A stretch of 64,000 nt of DNA from Kiloniella spongiae (GTDB taxonomy: Bacteria; Pseudomonadota; Alphaproteobacteria; Kiloniellales; Kiloniellaceae). How positions within the stretch are numbered: position 1 is the first letter of the stretch; the number at the start of each line of letters is the position of its first letter. Shown one piece after another: positions 27,419 to 36,833 of this stretch. The notes beneath the pieces are model-generated. The model did no database searches, was not told where the DNA came from, and was given only the letters and a program-made list of their open reading frames with translations. The translations under genes were made by a program, and so were the position numbers. The stretch lies in the NCBI RefSeq assembly GCF_001026905.1, contig NZ_LAQL01000006.1, positions 429,300-493,299 of the forward strand. Reading direction: 5' to 3'.

Positions 27419-28018
27419 TTAATTGAATGCCATCCACACCGCGACGATAAATAGCATTAAACCTAAAATGAAATTTAGAATATAAGCCTTTGCCTCATTC
27501 CGAAAAAGTTCGGCTATCTTATCCCCTATTGCAGCCCAAAAGAAGAATGCGAGCATATTATTTAGTGTAAAAACGGTGCTTATCCAGCCGATAGTGAAAT
27601 AGAATTGAGCTCCAATAGTATTTGGTAGAAACTGTGAAAACATCAGCGCAATAATTATGTAAGCTTTGGGATTAAAAATAAGAAGTACAACGCCATCAAT
27701 GAAGCTGGCGTGTTTTGCTAACGCCTTATTTTTTGTGATACCTGCGCGAATTAAACCCCAAGCGAGATAAGCTACATATAATACACCCAGATAACGAATT
27801 ATTAGCATGAAGGTCGGAGCGTATGATGCACCCAACCCAAATCCGATACCTAACAGATAAGTTATTATAAAAGTCGCAATGTGATATCCCATGTTGGCTT
27901 TAAGGGTGCTTCTAAATCCAAAGCGTGCTCCATTAGCTGCGAAGAACATATTACCGGGACCGGGGCTATAGGCTAAGGGGAAGAGAAATAGGATGAGGGG
28001 TATTGTCATCAATAACAT
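27419..28018 (-). CDS. LysE/RhtB family amino-acid exporter
   Basis: A 199-aa inner-membrane protein with about six hydrophobic segments. The start has LILFLFPLAYSPGPGNMFFAANGARFGFRSTLKANMGYH, the LysE/RhtB signature (PGPxxxxxxxxxxxxG). Members export lysine, threonine or homoserine lactones by proton exchange. It sits alone, convergent with the permease remnant. Substrate unknown. Confidence 0.88.
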   Translation of the reverse strand: MLLMTIPLILFLFPLAYSPGPGNMFFAANGARFGFRSTLKANMGYHIATFIITYLLGIGFGLGASYAPTFMLIIRYLGVLYVAYLAWGLIRAGITKNKALAKHASFIDGVVLLIFNPKAYIIIALMFSQFLPNTIGAQFYFTIGWISTVFTLNNMLAFFFWAAIGDKIAELFRNEAKAYILNFILGLMLFIVAVWMAFN

Positions 28019-28154
28019 GTTTTATCTCCTGATTTGGAGTATCATCATGATGGCCAAAGAAACCCCGTTCTATCCGTTTCTTGCTTTGTACTAAGAGAAA
28101 TTCTTGTCTAAAGTTTAGGCCATAGTTCTATTACTTTCTCCATTGAATATGCCT

Positions 28155-28571
28155 TTAAAATAGCCACCCAATAAAGATGTACCGCAATCCTTTACCAAGG
28201 AAGACTAAGGGTAAAAAGAGGATAAACCGAACCTTGAGTACACCTGCGGCAAAAGTTAGAGGATCACCTATCACAGGGATCCAGGTGAGCAATAGTGATA
28301 ATGTTCCGTATTTACGGAACCATTCTGAAGCTTGATCTAACTGCTTTACCGAAAAGGGAAACCACCGGTGATCAGACCAGCGTAATAGATAACTTCCTAG
28401 CCACCAGTTCACAATGGCGCCAAGTGTGTTTCCCGTAGTTGCAATGAGTACAAGAAGCCATTTAGGATACTCTCCGGAATTCAAAGCTGCAGCCAACATG
28501 ATCTCGGAGGAAAAGGGAAGTATTGTTGCGGCTAAAAAAGCGCCTAAAAAAAGACTAAGTAGGGTGAACAT
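28155..28571 (-). CDS. YqaA/DedA-like (SNARE-associated) membrane protein
   Basis: A 138-aa protein with several transmembrane helices. ILPFSSEIMLAAAL and NTLGAIVNWWLGSYLLRW followed by WFRKYGTLSLLLTWIPVIGDPLTFAAGVLKV are the YqaA branch of the DedA/VTT family, with the GD-P re-entrant motif. Family members influence lipid flipping and proton motive force. The gene is short but complete for YqaA. Confidence 0.85.
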   Translation of the reverse strand: MFTLLSLFLGAFLAATILPFSSEIMLAAALNSGEYPKWLLVLIATTGNTLGAIVNWWLGSYLLRWSDHRWFPFSVKQLDQASEWFRKYGTLSLLLTWIPVIGDPLTFAAGVLKVRFILFLPLVFLGKGLRYIFIGWLF

Positions 28572-28604
28572 ATTAAGTACGTCTTAAATCGAAAAGCAGC
28601 CTGT

Positions 28605-28633
28605 AAAAAAGGCTGCCTTTTGGCAGCCTTTTT
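28605..28633 (-). terminator. Terminator behind the fabA-fabB-fabI operon
   Basis: A perfect 13-bp inverted repeat, AAAAAAGGCTGCC and GGCAGCCTTTTTT, with a TTT loop lies 25 bases past the fabI stop. Its A and T tails would let it work in both directions. Confidence 0.92.
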
Positions 28634-28657
28634 TACAATTCTATCGAAAGAATGACC

Positions 28658-29455
28658 TTAGTCTTTTTTCGGGCTTGGGATCGCAATGACATTGAAGCCT
28701 GCATCAACGAAATGGACTTCACCTGTGACGCCAGCTGAAAGATCAGAGGCAAGGTAAAGGCCTGCGTTACCAACTTCTTCCAAGAGTACATTGCGCTCAA
28801 GCGGTGAGTTATCACGTGTAAAACCATAGGTGTATTTGGCATCTGCGATAGCTGAACCCGCAAGGGTGCGCATGGGGCCTGCTGAGATCGCATTAACACG
28901 TGTTCCTGTCGGGCCAAGATCTGTTGCCAGATAGCGTACAGACGATTCCAAGGCAGCTTTGGCAACACCCATAACATTGTAGTTAGGTGTTACGCGCTCT
29001 GATCCCAGATACGTGAGCGTAATCAAACTACTGTTTTCGCTGAGGAACGGTGCAGCCTTTTGGGCAACAGCCGTAAAAGAGTAACAGGATATAGACATTG
29101 TATTACGGAAATTCTCCCGCGTTGTATCTACATAACGCCCCTTAAGCTCTTCTTTGTCCGAGTAAGCGATCGCATGAACAACAAAGTCCAGGCTTCCCCA
29201 TTGTTCTTTGAGTGTTACAAATACATTTTCCAATGCATCGCCGTCCTCAACATCACAAGGAAGAACCAGATCTGATCCCAATGATTCTGCCAGAGGCTCA
29301 ACACGCTTTTTAAAAGCGTCACCCTGGTAGGTGAAAGCGAGTTCTGCCCCTTGGTTATGTAACGCTTGAGCAATCCCCCAGGCGATGGAGTGGTTGTTCG
29401 CGACGCCCATTATTAAGCCGCGCTTCCCGTCCATCAATGCCGTTGTCATCGTCAC
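28658..29455 (-). CDS. fabI: Enoyl-[acyl-carrier-protein] reductase (NADH) FabI
   Basis: A 265-aa SDR-type enoyl-ACP reductase. The nucleotide site is GLIMGVANNHSIAWGIAQAL. The catalytic residues are Y149 (LTYLGSERV), Y159 and K166 in YNVMGVAK, corresponding to Y146, Y156 and K163 of E. coli. It reduces the enoyl double bond in each elongation round and is the classic triclosan/isoniazid-type target. GTG 29455 has the better-spaced AGG; ATG 29449 is the alternative. It is the last gene of fabA-fabB-fabI. Confidence 0.95.
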   Translation of the reverse strand: MTMTTALMDGKRGLIMGVANNHSIAWGIAQALHNQGAELAFTYQGDAFKKRVEPLAESLGSDLVLPCDVEDGDALENVFVTLKEQWGSLDFVVHAIAYSDKEELKGRYVDTTRENFRNTMSISCYSFTAVAQKAAPFLSENSSLITLTYLGSERVTPNYNVMGVAKAALESSVRYLATDLGPTGTRVNAISAGPMRTLAGSAIADAKYTYGFTRDNSPLERNVLLEEVGNAGLYLASDLSAGVTGEVHFVDAGFNVIAIPSPKKD

Positions 29456-29530
29456 GTTTCTACCTTTCGTCTAATACTGCTATTCGAAGCTTTGTTATTC
29501 TTCTGAGACCCTGATTTTTATTATTAGGGA

Positions 29531-30754
29531 TTATTCACTCAGGCGTTTGAAGATTACCGATGCATTTGTTCCGCCAAAGCCAAAGCTGTTGGACATAACG
29601 CAGTCGACTTCCTCGTTGTCTCTTCTTTCAAGGAGAATTGGCATACCTTGAGCTTCGGGATCGAGGTTTTCGATATTTGCAGATGCACACAAGAAATTGT
29701 TGTCCATCATAAGCAGTGAGTAAATGATTTCTTGAACGCCGGTCGCTCCTTGAGAGTGTCCGGTCAGGGACTTTGTTGACGAAATCCAAGGCGTATCCTG
29801 TCCCTGGAAGGTTTCCTTGATTGCATTTAGCTCGGTGCCGTCACCTACAGGTGTAGAAGTACCGTGCGCATTGATATAATTGACTTTTGTATTACCTGCT
29901 TCGGCAAGAGCAAGTTGCATACAACGGACAGCACCTTCGCCAGATGGTGCAACCATATCTGCACCATCAGATGTTGCGCCATAGCCAACGAGCTCACCAT
30001 AAATTTTCGCGCCACGCGCTTTGGCATGTTCGTATTCTTCAAGCACAACGACGCCGGCACCACCGGAAATGACAAAGCCATCGCGATCCGCATCGTAGGC
30101 CCGGGATGCTTTGGTTGGATTGTCATTATATTTACTGGAAAGGGCACCCATAGCATCAAACAGAACGGTTAGTGTCCAATGCAGTTCTTCGCCACCACCG
30201 GCAAAAACGATATCCTGCTTGCCCATTTGAATAAGTTCTGCACCATTTCCAACACAGTGTGCTGATGTGGAACATGCTGATGTAATGGAATAGCTGTGGC
30301 CTTTGATTTTAAAGGCAGTACCCATATTTGCTGAGTTAGTAGAGCCCATACATCTTGGCACCATATAGGGACCAACGCGTTTGGGGCTTTTCTCTCGTGT
30401 AATATCTGCTGCTGCAACTTGGTTGGATGTCGAAGATCCACCAGAGCCCATCACAAGACCGGTTCTTATGTTAGAAACCAGATCATCGCCAAGGCCTGCG
30501 TCTTCAATGGCTTCTTTCATGGCAACATAGTTATAGGCAGAACCATCACCCATAAAACGGCGGAGCTTGCGATCAACCAAAGAATCCAGATCAATGTTGA
30601 TTGATCCATGAATATGACTGCGGAAACCCAGTTCGGCATAGGTTTCGCAATACTCAATACCTGATCGTCCTTCTTTCAAAGAATCGATCACTTCTTCTTT
30701 GTTATTGCCAATGCTGGAAACAATTCCAAGTCCGGTGACGACTACGCGACGCAT
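29531..30754 (-). CDS. fabB: 3-oxoacyl-ACP synthase I FabB
   Basis: A 407-aa condensing enzyme. The Cys-His-His triad is C161 ([10 protein letters not shown]), H297 ([12 protein letters not shown]) and H333 ([13 protein letters not shown]). With FabA it forms the anaerobic route to unsaturated fatty acids by elongating cis-3-decenoyl-ACP. ATG 30754 is chosen because AGAAGGGA precedes it; an in-frame TTG further upstream is unlikely. It lies between fabA and fabI. Confidence 0.96.
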   Translation of the reverse strand: MRRVVVTGLGIVSSIGNNKEEVIDSLKEGRSGIEYCETYAELGFRSHIHGSINIDLDSLVDRKLRRFMGDGSAYNYVAMKEAIEDAGLGDDLVSNIRTGLVMGSGGSSTSNQVAAADITREKSPKRVGPYMVPRCMGSTNSANMGTAFKIKGHSYSITSACSTSAHCVGNGAELIQMGKQDIVFAGGGEELHWTLTVLFDAMGALSSKYNDNPTKASRAYDADRDGFVISGGAGVVVLEEYEHAKARGAKIYGELVGYGATSDGADMVAPSGEGAVRCMQLALAEAGNTKVNYINAHGTSTPVGDGTELNAIKETFQGQDTPWISSTKSLTGHSQGATGVQEIIYSLLMMDNNFLCASANIENLDPEAQGMPILLERRDNEEVDCVMSNSFGFGGTNASVIFKRLSE

Positions 30755-30820
30755 CTGTCGTATCCCTTCTTTACAAGCCAACCTAGATTGATAAACGGCG
30801 GCAAAAATTAATGTACTGGT

Positions 30821-31345
30821 TTAAGAGTCAGATTGAAACAAACCAACTTTCATATCTTTGATCTCAAACGCAACATCATCGTCAGCCATGATGATACCGT
30901 CAGAGACACCCATAACCAGTCGGCGATTTATGACTCGCTTCATATCAACTTTATAGGTCACTTTTTTTACGGACGGCGTGATCATGCTTTTCAGCTTAAC
31001 TTCACCAACACCCAATGCACGACCTCTACCAAGAGCGCCTGTCCATCCAAGGAAGAAGCCGGTCATCTGCCACACGGCATCAAGACCAAGGCAACCTGGC
31101 ATAACCGGATCGCCTTCGAAATGGCAGTCAAAAAACCAGAGATCAGGTTTAATGTCGTATTCTGCAATTATCTGGCCTTTGCCATGTTCGCCACCATCGT
31201 CGTTAATGGTTGTTATACGATCAAACATCAGCATTGGGGGTAAAGGTAACTGGGCATTTCCAGGACCAAAGAGTTCACCACGTCCACAAGATAGAATCTC
31301 TTCATAGGAGTAGCTGTTCTGGCGTTCGCTCAAAGGTTTATCCAC
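30821..31345 (-). CDS. fabA: 3-hydroxydecanoyl-ACP dehydratase/isomerase FabA
   Basis: A 174-aa hot-dog-fold enzyme. The active-site helix is visible as [23 protein letters not shown], with catalytic H75 and D89. The enzyme dehydrates 3-hydroxydecanoyl-ACP and isomerizes trans-2 to cis-3-decenoyl-ACP, the branch point to unsaturated fatty acids. First gene of fabA-fabB-fabI, divergent from irr. Confidence 0.96.
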   Translation of the reverse strand: MDKPLSERQNSYSYEEILSCGRGELFGPGNAQLPLPPMLMFDRITTINDDGGEHGKGQIIAEYDIKPDLWFFDCHFEGDPVMPGCLGLDAVWQMTGFFLGWTGALGRGRALGVGEVKLKSMITPSVKKVTYKVDMKRVINRRLVMGVSDGIIMADDDVAFEIKDMKVGLFQSDS

Positions 31346-31726
31346 CGTCTTTTATGTTGTTATCCGAACATCAGCTCTAATCGGCCGAATCCGGCGTGAC
31401 TATAGCACAGGCACACCATGTCCTGGCAATGTTCTTCAAGTTGTAACAGCTCGTTTATTAAGGAATTTTATATTCTTTGTCACGAGAAGTAATCTATTGC
31501 CCTGACATGTGCGGTTTCTATGGGAAAAGATCAATCAAAAATTGAAACAATTTGAAACATTTGGCTTGCAGTACCTAAAATTTTCTATTTTTTTAATCCG
31601 AAAATAAAAATTAAAACTAAATATTCGAAAAATAATTTTGCTCTGACGCAACTTTAAGTGTGGGAAACAGGGCGTTATATGGATTTTTTCCTTTAATAGC
31701 GCAAAAACTACCTTATATTGATAAGC
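31346..31726. other. fabA-irr divergent intergenic region
   Basis: These 381 bases hold the promoters of fabA (leftward) and irr (rightward) and no gene I can support. The right two thirds are very AT-rich. A tandem 10-bp repeat, TTGAAACAAT then TTGAAACATT (31542-31561), is the only clear sequence repeat and could be an operator. I did not find a convincing Irr iron-control element. Confidence 0.5.
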
Positions 31727-32164
31727 ATGGAAAAAATACGACCTTATACAGAATTGATTGATACGCTCAAAGGTGCAGGCCTGCGACCAACGCGGCAACG
31801 TTTGGCTTTGGCCAAGTTATTGTACTCACGCGGGGATCGTCATATTTCTGCTGAGCAGCTTCATGTAGAAGCGATGGATGCCAAAGTATCAGTTTCTCTG
31901 GCAACCGTATACAACACGCTTCATCAGTTTCATGACGCCGGACTTCTCAGAGAAGTTTTGGTTGAAGCCGGGCGTTCCTATTTTGATACCAATATTAGTG
32001 ATCATCATCACATTTTCTATGAAGAGACCGGTGAGCTAATTGATATCGACAAAGAGACCGTGCAGTTCAAAAACTTACCCAAGCTGCCAGAAGGTAAAGC
32101 TATTTCAAGGGTTGAGGTCGTTGTTCATGTCGTTGATCTTGATGAGAAGAGTAAGTCAGTTTAA
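31727..32164 (+). CDS. irr: Iron response regulator Irr (Fur family)
   Basis: A Fur-family protein of about 145 aa with LRPTRQRLALAKLLYSRGDRHISAEQLHVEA, VSLATVYNTLHQFHDAGLLREV and the Irr-type DHHHIFYEETGELIDID segment; the triple His is the conserved HHH haem/metal site. Irr is the alphaproteobacterial regulator that senses iron through haem status and is degraded or inactivated when haem is present. Its location divergent from fabA is conserved in the class. Start ATG 31727 is preferred over TTG 31718. Confidence 0.92.
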   Translation: MEKIRPYTELIDTLKGAGLRPTRQRLALAKLLYSRGDRHISAEQLHVEAMDAKVSVSLATVYNTLHQFHDAGLLREVLVEAGRSYFDTNISDHHHIFYEETGELIDIDKETVQFKNLPKLPEGKAISRVEVVVHVVDLDEKSKSV

Positions 32165-32313
32165 CGGACAACTCTTTCGGGATTAACCAAATTCTTCGGG
32201 ATTAAATTGTCTTTTATCAGTTTATAGGCCTATCGGTGTCGGCTATTTCATACGCTTGTGCCGAGCCTTTTGTCAGGCCTTTCCTAAATTTTGGACTCAT
32301 TAATTAGTCTGAG

Positions 32314-32889
32314 TCAGTCGAAAACTTCGCCTTGGTATGAACCATAGAGGGAGCTTCGCTGAAGCCAGCCTGAAATATCGTTGATTTCGACCTGACACCA
32401 GTCGTCCATATTACAGGAGTCAAGTTCACCAATGACACCTGCTTCAGCTTGGACAACGGGACGGCTATTGGCCTCGGGATCATCGTAGATTGTTCGAACA
32501 GTGCCGGTAATCATCATACTCCGTTGACCTTTGAGCATCGATTGATGCACCCAACCTATTGTTCCCTGCCAATCACGAATTTGTCGCCAAGTGTCAAATT
32601 CATCGATAATCTCCACGGGCAATCTACGCCGCTGGTAAATCCACTGAATCGGGTATCGGGACCCTGGACCCGCGCGCATATTGACCTTACTGGATCGAAA
32701 GCTCACAAACCGGGGAAGGGGTAATCCGCTCGGTCCGATTTTTCTTTGTAACTGATCGTCCGTGCTGGTGCCGACGGTTTGTGCTTTGACATTCGGGGCG
32801 ATCAATAGAAAACAGCATACCATCGCCATCAGACCTAAAGTGCTAAAGATACGTGCCTTTAAGAAAGACTGTACAAGCCAGAGCGTCAT
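32314..32889 (-). CDS. Secreted SH3-domain protein
   Basis: About 191 aa. A signal peptide is visible (hydrophobic IFSTLGLMAMVCCFLLIAPNVKA), followed by a bacterial SH3-like domain: RFVSFRSSKVNMRAGPGSRYPIQWIYQRRRLPVEIIDEFDTWRQIRDWQGTIGWVHQSML, then a second degenerate repeat ending GWLQRSSLYG. The protein is probably periplasmic and may bind peptidoglycan. ATG 32889 is chosen because GGGGGA lies seven bases upstream. It is divergent from the hydroxyacid dehydrogenase gene, a pairing seen in other alphaproteobacteria. Confidence 0.85.
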   Translation of the reverse strand: MTLWLVQSFLKARIFSTLGLMAMVCCFLLIAPNVKAQTVGTSTDDQLQRKIGPSGLPLPRFVSFRSSKVNMRAGPGSRYPIQWIYQRRRLPVEIIDEFDTWRQIRDWQGTIGWVHQSMLKGQRSMMITGTVRTIYDDPEANSRPVVQAEAGVIGELDSCNMDDWCQVEINDISGWLQRSSLYGSYQGEVFD

Positions 32890-33140
32890 TTTTTTGTCCC
32901 CCGAAAAAGGTAGACGCAGCAAACTTTTTTCATATCAAATTTCAATAATATCCAAATAACTCGCGAATTGTTTGAGAGATTACCTTCCTAATTCTGTGCT
33001 GGCTAGAATTTATCGAAACAACTGTTTCTCTCTCTTGGCAAAGACCTTGTTCGCAGCATAGACTAGGGTAAAGAAACAAGACCGTTAAATTAATAATAAC
33101 GGATTGTGGTAAGGACCAGCGACGGGGATCCCAGAGGCAC

Positions 33141-34127
33141 ATGACACAGAAAAAACCTCTTGTAATTGTTACGCGGCGACTTCCGGACGCGATCGAAACA
33201 CGGATGATGGAACTATTTGATTGTCGTCTTAATCTTGATGACAAGCCTTTCTCTCAAAAGGAATTGATTGCAGCTGTTAAAGAAGCCGATGTTCTGGTGC
33301 CGACAGTTACAGATCGGGTTGATGCTGGGGTTCTTGCCCAGGCTGGACCGAATCTACGACTGATAGCTTCTTTTGGAACTGGTGTGGATCACATTGATCT
33401 CAAAACATGTCGCCAACGGGGCATTACCGTCACAAATACGCCGGGTGTTTTGACCGAAGATACTGCTGATATGACAATGGCACTTATTTTGGCTGTGTCC
33501 CGCCGTATCACCGAGGGTGTTAAACTAATCAAATCTGGCGAATGGAATGGATGGAGCCCGACAGGGATGCTTGGGCATCGTATGTGGGGAAAGCGGCTTG
33601 GCATCATAGGTATGGGACGTATTGGCCAGGCCGTTGCCCGTCGTGCAAAGGGGTTTGGTCTTTCCATTCATTACCATAATAGACGAAAGGTGCATCCGGA
33701 TATTGAAAACGAACTGGAAGCAACCTACTGGGAAAGTCTGGATCAGATGCTCTCTCGTATGGATGTGATTTCTGTGAACTGTCCCCACACGCCTGCCACG
33801 TTTCACCTGTTATCCAGTCGACGTCTTAAGCTTTTGAATGATCGCGCGATTATTGTGAATACCAGTCGCGGCGAGGTCATTGATGAAAATGCGCTTGCCC
33901 GTCTGATCAAATCAGGGGATATCGCGGGTGCGGGGCTTGATGTATTTGAACAAGAACCTGCTGTTAATCCGAAATTGCAGGCCAGCGAGAACGTCGTTCT
34001 GTTGCCTCATATGGGGTCGGCTACAATTGAAGGCCGACATGATATGGGCGAAAAAGTCATCATCAACATCAAAACTTTTGTCGATGGACACACACCGCCC
34101 GACCGTGTTGTTGAGGCCATGTTCTAA
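33141..34127 (+). CDS. D-2-hydroxyacid dehydrogenase (glyoxylate/hydroxypyruvate reductase-like)
   Basis: A 328-aa NAD(P)-dependent enzyme. The Rossmann loop is LGIIGMGRIGQAVARRAKGFGL; the catalytic Arg-Glu-His are in NTSRGEVIDE, GLDVFEQEP and LLPHMGSATIEGR. It reduces 2-oxo acids such as glyoxylate or hydroxypyruvate to D-2-hydroxyacids. The sequence fits the GyaR/GhrB group better than SerA because there is no ACT domain. A terminator follows at once. Confidence 0.9.
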   Translation: MTQKKPLVIVTRRLPDAIETRMMELFDCRLNLDDKPFSQKELIAAVKEADVLVPTVTDRVDAGVLAQAGPNLRLIASFGTGVDHIDLKTCRQRGITVTNTPGVLTEDTADMTMALILAVSRRITEGVKLIKSGEWNGWSPTGMLGHRMWGKRLGIIGMGRIGQAVARRAKGFGLSIHYHNRRKVHPDIENELEATYWESLDQMLSRMDVISVNCPHTPATFHLLSSRRLKLLNDRAIIVNTSRGEVIDENALARLIKSGDIAGAGLDVFEQEPAVNPKLQASENVVLLPHMGSATIEGRHDMGEKVIINIKTFVDGHTPPDRVVEAMF

Positions 34128-34159
34128 ACATAAAAGGAGCTCTCGGGCTCCTTTTATGT
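34128..34159 (+). terminator. Terminator of the hydroxyacid dehydrogenase gene
   Basis: A perfect 13-bp stem, ACATAAAAGGAGC and GCTCCTTTTATGT, begins at the stop codon. The T-rich right arm supplies the release tract. Confidence 0.85.
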
Positions 34160-34485
34160 ATGATCTTGTATAGGATGAATGCGCAAATAGATCATAAAAT
34201 TTAAAGACGTGTGCTTTTTGCATGACTGAATTGAGTGAAATGGGCTTGTCCGATTCGCTTTCCTGATTTAAGATTCAGTTAACTAATTTAATGTCTCGAA
34301 AAATACATTAGTAATCTTGCTTATTTGCAGGGGACTCCGAGTTCATAGTAGAGTCAAAGTCTGGGTTAAATCGTTCGATCTCCAAATCAGACGCACCTGG
34401 AACAGAAGGCAGAGTTGATTTTTCAACTCTGCCTTTTTCTTTATTGGATTTAATTTCAGTAACAAACTTATGCGAGGACGTCGAT
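34160..34485 (+). other. Gene-free stretch with an orphan rightward terminator (34406-34440), possible small RNA
   Basis: No supported gene lies here. A 12-bp perfect stem (AAGGCAGAGTTG and CAACTCTGCCTT) followed by TTTTTCTTT ends the stretch at 34440. The dehydrogenase already has its own terminator at 34128, and the next gene runs leftward, so this rightward terminator has no obvious gene to serve. It could be read-through insurance or the 3' end of an unannotated small RNA starting between about 34200 and 34330. Confidence 0.45.
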
Positions 34486-35133
34486 CTATTGCGTTCTTTT
34501 AAGGTCTATCCACTGATCTACAGCGTGACCGTATTTTTTTAAAACAGGACCAACTTTGCCGTGCTTATTTAGCCTGTTTTGCCAAGTGATAAATTCGTCT
34601 GGCAAAAGGAAACTCACATTGCTTTCATGGAACATCTTTTGTGCCAATAGCAGACTGGGTGCATAGCCACAATCAGCCAGGGTTATGTCTTCTCCGGCGA
34701 TATAGGGATTGAAATTGCCAAGCTGGATCAAAAGTTCTAGCCGCTGGGAAAGAGATTCTTTTACTGTTTCAATGAATTCCATATCCCTTTGTGTTGGCGC
34801 CATGTGTTTAAAAAGGGATCTTATCAGTGGTTCGACCTTCAAGTCGTGCAGGCGCGCCAGCATACGTACTTTGGCACGGTTTTCTATTGTGCTGGGTAGC
34901 AATTTTTGCTGTGTGTGTTTTTCTTCCAGATACTCACAGATGCTGTCTGATTCACTTAGAACAAGGTCATTATGAATCAAGGCAGGAACGGTACCAGCGG
35001 GAACAATGGATTTGTATTCAGCCGAACCATATCCTGATGGCGGTAGACGAACTTCGGCAGAAAGGTCTTTCAGGGCCAGTACAATTTCAACTTTTGCGCA
35101 GAAATTACTGACCGGAACAGCATAAAAAATCAT
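34486..35133 (-). CDS. Glutathione S-transferase family protein
   Basis: A 215-aa GST. The thioredoxin-like half begins MIFYAVPVSNFCAKVEIVLALKDL, with a Cys/Ser-containing active-site loop (SNFCAK) like zeta/omega-type enzymes. It continues with SIVPAGTVPALIHNDLVLSESDSICEYLEE, containing the cis-Pro (TVPAL) and the ESDS glutathione-binding pair. The helical half has GEDITLADCGYAPSLL. Substrate unknown. It is separate from the GST at 24772 and only distantly alike. Confidence 0.88.
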   Translation of the reverse strand: MIFYAVPVSNFCAKVEIVLALKDLSAEVRLPPSGYGSAEYKSIVPAGTVPALIHNDLVLSESDSICEYLEEKHTQQKLLPSTIENRAKVRMLARLHDLKVEPLIRSLFKHMAPTQRDMEFIETVKESLSQRLELLIQLGNFNPYIAGEDITLADCGYAPSLLLAQKMFHESNVSFLLPDEFITWQNRLNKHGKVGPVLKKYGHAVDQWIDLKRTQ

Positions 35134-35214
35134 GACGAATTTTACTTTTTGGGCTGATCGTAAAAATAACGGGCCATGAACAGCCCGTTATTCGATAGAT
35201 ATAGGGAAATAGGA

Positions 35215-36003
35215 TTATTCAGCCAATTTCCATTTCACAGCAAGCTTGTTGAAAAAACCTTGAGTCTTTTTAAGCTCGATCCAGTGGTTGAGATAGTTAA
35301 TCCACACTTGATCGTCTTGGGCAATTAGCATTGCAAGCGGCGTCGGTGAGCGTGCTTCTTTCACAGGAACAATGGCCATTTGCTCATATTTCTGAACAAG
35401 GGTGGCAGCTTCTACGTTAGAAGTAATATGCACCATCGCGCGGCCAGAGAGAACTTCCTGAAAGTCCCGTGCCGGGGCTTCGACTGATTTTAGCTGGGCC
35501 AAGGGGAAATACTCTTTGGCTTGTTGCTCTTGAACAGTTCCAAGCGTTGTTGCTACGGATACATCTGCCTTGTTGATGTCATTCCAGGAATTGAACTTAT
35601 CAAGGTGCTTTTTCAGTGTTAGCGGCACGGTTCCGACGTTGTAATAACTTTGAGTATAGCCGGCAACGGCCATGCGTTTGGGGTTGAGTGATGCGGACGT
35701 TGTCATATCGTATTTATTCGCAACAACTCCGTTGATCAGGGTTTTCCAGTCGGTTGGAACAAATGTCAGTTTTACACCCATGTCCTTGGCCAATTCCGTG
35801 ACCACGTCGATATCAAAGCCTTCGTAGTTACCTGTTGTCGTGTTTTTGACGGTCATGGGGTTCCAATCCCCGGTGGTACCAACTCTTAGCTCTCCAGAGC
35901 TGAGAATTTTGTTCAGGCGCGATTCATCGGCGGCATGCGCAGATGTAAAAAGTCCAACAGTTAAAAGTGTAACTGTGGCGAGTAGTGTCTGAATTTTAAG
36001 CAT
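35215..36003 (-). CDS. Periplasmic amino-acid-type solute-binding protein (family 3)
   Basis: A 262-aa secreted protein with a signal peptide ([18 protein letters not shown]) and the SBP family 3 opening [48 protein letters not shown]. No permease or ATPase genes for it are adjacent. This, and the likeness to PheC-type proteins, leaves open whether it is a transporter subunit or a periplasmic cyclohexadienyl dehydratase-like enzyme. It is next to the thiamine ABC genes but separated by 150 bases, so a shared function is not implied. Confidence 0.8.
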   Translation of the reverse strand: MLKIQTLLATVTLLTVGLFTSAHAADESRLNKILSSGELRVGTTGDWNPMTVKNTTTGNYEGFDIDVVTELAKDMGVKLTFVPTDWKTLINGVVANKYDMTTSASLNPKRMAVAGYTQSYYNVGTVPLTLKKHLDKFNSWNDINKADVSVATTLGTVQEQQAKEYFPLAQLKSVEAPARDFQEVLSGRAMVHITSNVEAATLVQKYEQMAIVPVKEARSPTPLAMLIAQDDQVWINYLNHWIELKKTQGFFNKLAVKWKLAE

Positions 36004-36155
36004 GAGAATTCCGGTTTTACGGCTATTTCAAAGATGGGCTCAGAAGCAAGTGTAGAACAGTTGAATATTTTGTACCAGTTCAAAGACTAAAGAGGGATAC
36101 AGGCTTGCTTCAAAGTTTTGTGAACAGAACTCCAGTTAAGGACCGCTATTTTTGA

Positions 36156-36833
36156 TCAGGTAAGGTGGACAATCCGATCCGCGATAGCATCGGCATCTTC
36201 TTTCAGGTGCGTCACCATTAATGTTAGGAGCCCGTGATTCTGATGCAGATCTTTTACAAGTTTCAACATTTCTTTGCGCAAATCCTGATCAAGAGCGCTG
36301 AAAGGTTCATCAAGTAATAAGATGGGACGCCGCCGGACTAAGCACCTGGCAAGCGCTACGCGTTGCCGTTGGCCGCCTGAGAGCTCGGCGGGAAGACGCT
36401 TTTCCAGTCCCGTGAGGCCGACATCATTAAGGGCTTGTGTTATTTGCGCCTTGTCTTGGCTTGTCAGGCGTAAACCGGGATGAATACCCAGACCTATGTT
36501 TTCTTCTGCGCTCAGGTGGGCAAAAAGATTATGTTCCTGAAAGAGACTTGTGATGGGACGTTCCGATGGTGACAAGTTGTTAAGCTCTTTACCTTCAAAC
36601 TTGATCGCCCCGGAAATCGAATTTTCAAACCCCGCGATTAAGCTCAGAAGCGTTGATTTTCCAATCCCGGAAGGACCAAGGATGGCGACGAGCTCATTTG
36701 GCTCTACCCTTAAATCGAAATCCAGAACCTCTTCACTACCGTGATGTTGATAGGACAGTTTCTCAATACTTAGCCCCTGGAATGATGCTTGGTGATTTTC
36801 TTTTGGGGTCGGTGCTTCTTGATCGTCAGGCAC
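36156..36833 (-). CDS. thiQ: Thiamine ABC transporter ATP-binding protein
   Basis: A 225-aa ABC ATPase with Walker A LGPSGIGKSTLL, signature LSGGQRQRVALARCLV, Walker B PILLLDEPFSALD and the switch His in VTHLKEDA. Length and C-terminal brevity match ThiQ. It is the last gene of the thiB-thiP-thiQ operon, overlapping thiP by eight bases, downstream of a TPP riboswitch. It imports thiamine, thiamine phosphate and TPP. Confidence 0.93.
   Translation of the reverse strand: MPDDQEAPTPKENHQASFQGLSIEKLSYQHHGSEEVLDFDLRVEPNELVAILGPSGIGKSTLLSLIAGFENSISGAIKFEGKELNNLSPSERPITSLFQEHNLFAHLSAEENIGLGIHPGLRLTSQDKAQITQALNDVGLTGLEKRLPAELSGGQRQRVALARCLVRRRPILLLDEPFSALDQDLRKEMLKLVKDLHQNHGLLTLMVTHLKEDADAIADRIVHLT

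Noticed and set aside
32171..32210. Two copies of TTCGGGATTAA behind irr as a terminator or operator
   Set aside because: They are short direct repeats without dyad symmetry or T tract; too little to call a function.
34320..34485. Open leftward frame (…ERFNPDFDSTMNSESPANKQ) behind the GST gene
   Set aside because: It has no usable start codon or ribosome-binding site and passes through the terminator hairpin.
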